NCBI GenBank assembly: GCA_900545175.1
Contig: UQYF01000038.1
Span: 1 to 27,432, forward strand
Direction: 5' to 3'
Length of the DNA stretch: 27,432 nt
Source: an uncultured Eubacteriales bacterium
GTDB taxonomy: Bacteria; Bacillota; Clostridia; Lachnospirales; Lachnospiraceae
The notes beneath the pieces were generated by a model. It did no database searches, was not told the DNA's origin, and worked only from the letters and a program-made list of their open reading frames with translations. Shown in pieces: positions 23,160 through 27,432 of this stretch; the first letter of the stretch is position 1; the number at the start of each line of letters is the position of its first letter. The position numbers were made by a program, and so were the translations under genes.

Positions 23160-24086
23160 TTACAAGCCTGACAACGTCCTCATTACAAGGTCTACATCCT
23201 TATTTTCAAGCTCCTGTATAATATGCAGATATGTCTTTTGTGTGGTTGTCATGCTGGCATGACCGAGCCTGCGTGCAACGCTCGCAATAGTCACTCCTGC
23301 AAACAGAAGAAGTGACGCATGAGTATGCCTAAGACCATGTATTGAAATCACTGATATATCACATTCTTTGCAATGTCTTGCAAGCACATTGTTGACAGTG
23401 GAATTGTATACCTTCTCCTTATCCACAAATATAGGTTCATCCTTTGGCATACCTTTTATAAGCTCAGAGAACTTGACAACAATCTGCCAATCAATCTGTA
23501 TCTTTCTCACAGATGATTTATTCTTAGTCGGCAGGAACCCACCCTCCCCTTTATAATCCCAGGTCTTACTGATTGACAATGTCTGCCTTGAAAAATCAAA
23601 GTCCCCCGGAGTAATAGCAAGCGCTTCCGAAAATCTCATCCCGGTTTTTGCGACCAACAAAATGAACCAATCCCAGTTCGGCGTTTCTCCGATATCTAAA
23701 TGTGCAATCAATGTATGCAGTTCAAACTGATTCAGATATTTAATTTTCTTTGCGCTTGGTGTCTTACCCTTTATAATTGCTTTTCTTGTCGGGTCTCTTT
23801 CAATCAATCCTTCATCGACAGCATCTAAAATTGCCCCCTTGAGCTGATGATGAAAATCGAGTGTCGTCTGTCTTTCATGCTCCTTGGCATAATCGTTTAG
23901 CAGCTGCTGGTATGCTGTTCTGCTAAGCTCTGAAACCTTTAACTCAGGAACCAGCTTTTCAAGCCATTTCTGTGTCATAAGATATTTCGACATGGTTGCT
24001 TCTCTTATCGCATCCTTCTTGTACACATCAATCCATTGTCTGTAATAATCACAAAAAAGTGATGTCCCATTCATATCATTTATCAT
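23160..24086 (-). CDS. Tyrosine recombinase (phage-type integrase family)
   Basis: 308 aa, full length for a small site-specific recombinase. An N-terminal SAM-like DNA-binding domain (about 10-95, CDYYRQWIDVYKKD ...) precedes the catalytic domain (about 115-300). The catalytic set is present: Arg151 in TGMRFSEAL, a Lys near 188 (FLPTKNKSS), His250 and Arg253 in HGLRHTHAS, His276 in LGHASM and nucleophile Tyr286 in KTYLHI. GGAGG lies 6 bases before the ATG. It stands downstream of hsdR on the same strand behind a terminator, flanked by inverted copies of an 11-bp sequence found at the hsdS 3' end. A role in rearranging the restriction locus is inferred; ordinary element integration is the alternative. 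Confidence 0.93.
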   Translation of the reverse strand: MINDMNGTSLFCDYYRQWIDVYKKDAIREATMSKYLMTQKWLEKLVPELKVSELSRTAYQQLLNDYAKEHERQTTLDFHHQLKGAILDAVDEGLIERDPTRKAIIKGKTPSAKKIKYLNQFELHTLIAHLDIGETPNWDWFILLVAKTGMRFSEALAITPGDFDFSRQTLSISKTWDYKGEGGFLPTKNKSSVRKIQIDWQIVVKFSELIKGMPKDEPIFVDKEKVYNSTVNNVLARHCKECDISVISIHGLRHTHASLLLFAGVTIASVARRLGHASMTTTQKTYLHIIQELENKDVDLVMRTLSGL

Positions 24087-24109
24087 AAGCTACCTCCATT
24101 ATCTGAAAT

Positions 24110-24120
24110 TACTTACGCTG
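24110..24120 (-). repeat. Candidate recombination site 2 (CAGCGTAAGTA)
   Basis: Minus-strand AT-CAGCGTAAGTA-ATTTC, 23 bases before the recombinase ATG. It is identical over 11 bases to the hsdS stop region (27371-27381), and in the same frame reads CLYQRK-stop, close to the HsdS ending LHQRK-stop. It could be a recombination site or the last codons of a lost hsdS copy. Confidence 0.5.
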
Positions 24121-24142
24121 ATATAAACATTAAAAATGCACA

Positions 24143-24181
24143 AAAGCCATAATGCAAGCAAATTACATGCACTATGGCTTT
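24143..24181 (-). terminator. Terminator of hsdR
   Basis: On the minus strand AAAGCCATAGTGCA (24181-24168) pairs with TGCATTATGGCTTT (24156-24143) with one G-U, then TTTTG. It begins 8 bases after the hsdR stop and largely separates hsdR from the recombinase gene. Confidence 0.8.
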
Positions 24182-24188
24182 GAATAAT

Positions 24189-27155
24189 TTAGTGATTCAA
24201 CAACGGTTTTATTTCTTCGTTAAGAATGTTTCTAAGCTCTGCAATCATCTTTGAATAGTATCTAAATTTAGGAAGAGCACTTTCTGTAGACTCCTTATAG
24301 CTTGTATAATCAATAGTCGCCTTGATTCTGCTCTCATTAATAATTACCCCATTCGTATAATGTGTGGCAGCATACATTACATCATCCTTTGATGCATGCC
24401 AGAATACGCAAAAGTCTGTCACAACCTTGTCGATACAGTCACTCTTCATATTCTCCACAATATTCAAAATGGACTGTCCTCTATATCTGCTCTCATCAGT
24501 CTCTATCTCGTTTACGAGATTTCCCATGATATCTGCCACCTTAGGATTATCCTTGCGAAGCTCAGCAATATACTGCTTTACTTCATCAAGCTTCTTCTGT
24601 CTCTCCTGCGGTGTGACCGGCTCAGCATCATCACTCGATGTCACGATATTTTGTATTAGGCTGATAATATATTCATAATCTATTTTCGTGCTGCTGTATG
24701 CCATAAGTTCATAATCACTGTCAATCTCAGGCATATCTGCTTCATCTTCTTCATTGTGTTCTTTCTCTTCCTTAAGCTGTGCAATCACATTCATGTAATG
24801 TCCCGCATAATCAGTATACTCATCCTGTGTGATGCCATATTTTTCAAGCATGCTGTCATCATATACTGTAAATGATTTTAGCTGTGCAAAATATTTATCA
24901 AAATTCTGGAACATTTTTGCAAATATTTCCTTCTCTTTTTTTGACATTGCAGGAATATCCGAAGGTGATGGTGCCGCAATCCTAAGTGCTGCAAGTGATT
25001 TGGAAAATGCCTCTTCAATCTCATCCCACTCGGCTAAGATAGCTTCCCCTATCCCCCCGGCTGAGTACAGCTTCACCGCATCATCAACACATTTCTTAAA
25101 AAGCACAGGAGCCTGAAATGTAACTACCTGCCCATATGTCTTATGTTCATTAAAAATTCTGTTAGTTCTAGAGAAAGCCTGAATCAAATCATGAGCCCCC
25201 ATCGGCTGTCTATCTATAAAAATCGTTGACATGCATGGCGCATCAAAACCTGTAAGTAAACGGTCTACCACAATTACAAGGTCAAGCTGTTCATTTCTGC
25301 TCTGAAATTTTGCATCTTTTCTTGCAAGCCTCTTATTTAAATTCCCATTATAGCTTTGAATCTGCGAAAGCTCGAATTTGGTGCCAAACATGCTATTATA
25401 ATCATCAAGTGACTCCTGCATCTTCTGCTGATTTACCTGAGAACCCTCCTCATTTTCCGTGACCGAATATGTAATCGCAAACTTAGGAAAATCCGGAAGA
25501 ACCTGAAGCACTTTTTCATCTATCTTTAAGGATTTCTTGCCTTCCTTTACCTGCTTTAACAGCTCATAGTATCTCTGAGCCTGCTGTATGGAGCTTGTTG
25601 TGAGCAGACCTTCATATGTCTTTCCTTTCCCATTCTGAAATCCTAACTTGTGATAAGATTTATTGAGAATAACATCTAACACACTTAACATGTGTGTCTC
25701 ATTCTCGTATGCGCTCGAATCAGTCTCATCCTCAATATTCTTCGGTCCATTGTGTTCAACCTGAAAACCTAAGACAGCATTATCGTGGATTGCATTCTGT
25801 ATAGTATACTTGTGCAGACATGCTCCATATAATTCCTCCGTAGTGCGCGGCAAATCTCCCAGCTGTGGATAAGGATTCTCAGCAAATCTCGGTGTTCCTG
25901 TAAAACCAAACCACAGCGAATTGCCAAAAAATCTCTCAAGCTCTCTTTTTGTTCCGGGTGTTACCGCTCTATGACATTCATCCACAACATAGGCAACTCT
26001 GAGATTTTTAATCTTGGTATATTCAGGTGTATCTTTTTTGAGTCTCTTAGTGATTAATCTCTGTAACTTCTGAATTGTAGTTACAATAACCTGTCTGTCA
26101 TCAGATTTTAGCTTTTTCTTTAAATCATCAACATTTTCCGTTTCATCTACATCAATCAAATCATTGTTGGCATATGCCTGAAATGCCATAGTCGTCTGCG
26201 TATCCAAATCTTTTCTGTCAATCAGAAAAATAGCCTTATCAACAGACGGAATGTCCATCAGAAGATTTCTTGTAGCTTTATAAGATGTCAGTGTCTTTCC
26301 TGAACCTGTTGTGTGCCATACAAATCCTGATTTTCCTGACTTTGATGCCTCGCGTATTGCCTCAATCGCATGTATCTGATATGGTCGCAGAAGTATCAGC
26401 CTCTTAGCATCCTCATCAAGCACTGTATATCTTGCAATCATTTCATGCGCCTCAGGTATGCGAAGCACACTCTTGGCAAACTCGATATAATCTGTGACCG
26501 GATTGTTGTTTTCATCAAGCCATCCGCTTATGAACTTTGGATTAAGTTCGGTATCACTTGCCGCTGAAAAATATTTAGTATCTACACCATTGCTGATTAC
26601 GAACATCTGCACTGCGGAAAATATGCCTGTAAACTTGCCTTCTCCTATATATTTTTTAATCTGATAAAATGCATCCATATATGAATGCTGCTTATTTTTA
26701 AGCTCAATATGAATCATCGGAAGCCCATTAATCATAAGCGTTACATCAAATCTTCTGTCTCTTGACTTCTCATCATCATTCCCAAGCGCACTATATTGAT
26801 TTATCACTTCATACACACTGCTTCCTCCTGCAATGTGCTCATGATTCATCACAACCAAGTGAAGTCTCTGCGTATTTCTCTGTACATGTACCTGAACCTT
26901 TCCATTCTCACCAACAAGCCATTCACCTGCCTTATAAAAAGAAGAAAACTGAAGCTGGTTCTTTACCTGCTCAAATTCCGCATCTGACAATGGCTCTCCA
27001 TTAAGTCTGTCTTTATTATTCTGCTCAAGAATATACCTAAAATTCTTCCATAAATCGTCTTCTGTCTTTAAATCATCTCTGTATACCCACTGCGATTCCC
27101 CATAGACTAACTGTTCAATCAGTTTCTTTTCTATCATTGCTTCTAATTCAGGCAT
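24189..27155 (-). CDS. hsdR: Type I restriction enzyme R subunit
   Basis: 988 aa, the DNA-translocating and cutting subunit of a type I restriction-modification enzyme. The N-terminal nuclease (PD-(D/E)xK) has Asp137 and ELK (151-153) followed by the QIKKY helix. Helicase motifs follow: Walker A TTGSGKT (282-288), DECH (392-395), FTGTPRF (418-423) and, later, QAFSRTNRI (motif VI). A helical C-terminal region would contact the methylase core. All catalytic motifs are intact. GGGGG lies 7 bases before the ATG. It is downstream of hsdS (partly outside the window) with 214 bases between; hsdM must lie further right or elsewhere. Confidence 0.95.
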   Translation of the reverse strand: MPELEAMIEKKLIEQLVYGESQWVYRDDLKTEDDLWKNFRYILEQNNKDRLNGEPLSDAEFEQVKNQLQFSSFYKAGEWLVGENGKVQVHVQRNTQRLHLVVMNHEHIAGGSSVYEVINQYSALGNDDEKSRDRRFDVTLMINGLPMIHIELKNKQHSYMDAFYQIKKYIGEGKFTGIFSAVQMFVISNGVDTKYFSAASDTELNPKFISGWLDENNNPVTDYIEFAKSVLRIPEAHEMIARYTVLDEDAKRLILLRPYQIHAIEAIREASKSGKSGFVWHTTGSGKTLTSYKATRNLLMDIPSVDKAIFLIDRKDLDTQTTMAFQAYANNDLIDVDETENVDDLKKKLKSDDRQVIVTTIQKLQRLITKRLKKDTPEYTKIKNLRVAYVVDECHRAVTPGTKRELERFFGNSLWFGFTGTPRFAENPYPQLGDLPRTTEELYGACLHKYTIQNAIHDNAVLGFQVEHNGPKNIEDETDSSAYENETHMLSVLDVILNKSYHKLGFQNGKGKTYEGLLTTSSIQQAQRYYELLKQVKEGKKSLKIDEKVLQVLPDFPKFAITYSVTENEEGSQVNQQKMQESLDDYNSMFGTKFELSQIQSYNGNLNKRLARKDAKFQSRNEQLDLVIVVDRLLTGFDAPCMSTIFIDRQPMGAHDLIQAFSRTNRIFNEHKTYGQVVTFQAPVLFKKCVDDAVKLYSAGGIGEAILAEWDEIEEAFSKSLAALRIAAPSPSDIPAMSKKEKEIFAKMFQNFDKYFAQLKSFTVYDDSMLEKYGITQDEYTDYAGHYMNVIAQLKEEKEHNEEDEADMPEIDSDYELMAYSSTKIDYEYIISLIQNIVTSSDDAEPVTPQERQKKLDEVKQYIAELRKDNPKVADIMGNLVNEIETDESRYRGQSILNIVENMKSDCIDKVVTDFCVFWHASKDDVMYAATHYTNGVIINESRIKATIDYTSYKESTESALPKFRYYSKMIAELRNILNEEIKPLLNH

Positions 27156-27199
27156 TTCTCATCCCCCTTTACAGATTGTCATATGTCTTTTATAAAACT

Positions 27200-27316
27200 T
27201 TACCTCACATCCCCCCTATACTTCAAACATTTTAGTGCTTTTGTGTTCCTTCCAACTCGAATTTCAGGCTTCTCAACCGCTTGATACCCTTCATGATATA
27301 CTGTAATCACAGCCAT
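27200..27316 (-). pseudogene. Internally deleted DUF3990-like relic
   Basis: 38 codons starting MAVITVYHEGYQAVEKPEIR. The run KPEIRVGRNTK matches, from memory, the N-terminus of DUF3990 proteins (where DFG-GFY normally follows). It then jumps to ALKCLKYRGDVR, which resembles the C-terminal end of the same family. About 100 residues between are missing but the frame is kept, so a short peptide could still be made; the ribosome site is weak. DUF3990 proteins have an ADP-ribosyltransferase-like fold and often sit in toxin-like or defence regions. It lies between hsdS and hsdR. Confidence 0.5.
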
Positions 27317-27369
27317 TTGCTCACACTTCTTTCTTTTTGGGCTTCTTTTTTGTGTTTTTTAGGGATTTT

Positions 27370-27432
27370 TTACTTACGCTGGTGAAGAGTGATGAGGTGG
27401 TCGAGGGTGGAAAAATAGGCACCAATCTTTTC
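27370..27432 (-). CDS. hsdS: Type I restriction specificity subunit, C-terminal 20 codons
   Basis: The window edge cuts this gene. The visible frame encodes EKIGAYFSTLDHLITLHQRK and a TAA stop. This is the standard C-terminus of HsdS proteins (K-IG-xF-xxLD-xLI-xLHQRK), the end of the second target-recognition domain's conserved helix. It is followed by hsdR on the same strand. The stop region is the 11-bp sequence repeated on both sides of the recombinase gene. Confidence 0.85.
   Translation of the reverse strand, partial: EKIGAYFSTLDHLITLHQRK
27371..27381 (-). repeat. Candidate recombination site 3 (CAGCGTAAGTA, hsdS stop)
   Basis: Minus-strand CAGCGTAAGTA spans the last three codons and stop of hsdS. 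It is identical to site 2 and one base different from site 1. Sites 2 and 3 are in direct orientation around hsdR; sites 1 and 3 are inverted. Confidence 0.5.

Noticed and set aside
23075..24181. Simple attL/attR of an integrated element around the recombinase
   Set aside because: The flanking copies are inverted rather than direct, and the gene carries no other mobile-element cargo; not fully excluded.
1..27432. CRISPR array, tRNA, rRNA or riboswitch
   Set aside because: No regularly spaced repeats, no recognisable cloverleaf or rRNA stretches, and no c-di-GMP, T-box or other riboswitch consensus found by eye.

Overview
The window reads as part of the chromosome of a motile gut-type Firmicute, most likely Lachnospiraceae (a Lachnospira/Eubacterium eligens- or Roseburia-like genome). 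The basis is moderate A+T content, strong GGAGG ribosome sites, a C_GCAxxG_C_C protein, DegV, a DUF6472-like protein, DUF624/YesL, YesM/YesN regulation, chemotaxis receptors and a DUF3990-like relic. The genus is an inference. No rRNA, tRNA or CRISPR array was seen.

Layout. (1) 1-825 is a gene graveyard: an internally deleted IS4-type transposase relic, a short gene broken into three frames, and terminators. (2) 895-1982 (minus) is a coupled pair, a signal-less NodB deacetylase and a C_GCAxxG_C_C protein, followed by a 16-codon micro-ORF with tandem Trp codons just before a terminator. (3) 2155-3891 (minus) is a conventional two-TM chemotaxis receptor. (4) 4509-7756 (minus) holds an unknown Cys-rich protein, an SGNH/rhamnogalacturonan-acetylesterase-like enzyme, an overlapping small four-Cys protein, a DegV lipid-binding protein and a 71-aa unknown. 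(5) 8108-8626 (plus) is a solo CarD-like regulator, sharing a convergent terminator with (6) 8741-10834 (minus), a six-TM chemotaxis receptor fused to a C-terminal PilZ (c-di-GMP) domain.

(7) 11191-22999 is one divergent uronic-acid glycan utilisation locus. The minus arm encodes, in transcription order, a sugar-binding lipoprotein, two ABC permeases, a GH88 unsaturated glucuronyl hydrolase, YesL and a galactose-binding-fold protein. The plus arm encodes a YesM-type histidine kinase, a YesN-type response regulator and a heparinase II/III-like lyase. None of the three glycan-acting proteins has a signal peptide, so the logic appears to be sensing outside, uptake of oligosaccharides, then cytosolic lyase cleavage and removal of the 4,5-unsaturated uronyl end by GH88. 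No ATPase, exported lyase or sulfatase is encoded in the window.

(8) 23117-27432 is a type I restriction locus: the last 20 codons of hsdS at the right edge, an internally deleted DUF3990-like relic, hsdR, and a tyrosine recombinase. An 11-bp sequence that covers the hsdS stop codon recurs on both sides of the recombinase gene, in inverted orientation. This is the best candidate for a rearranging (phase-variable) system.
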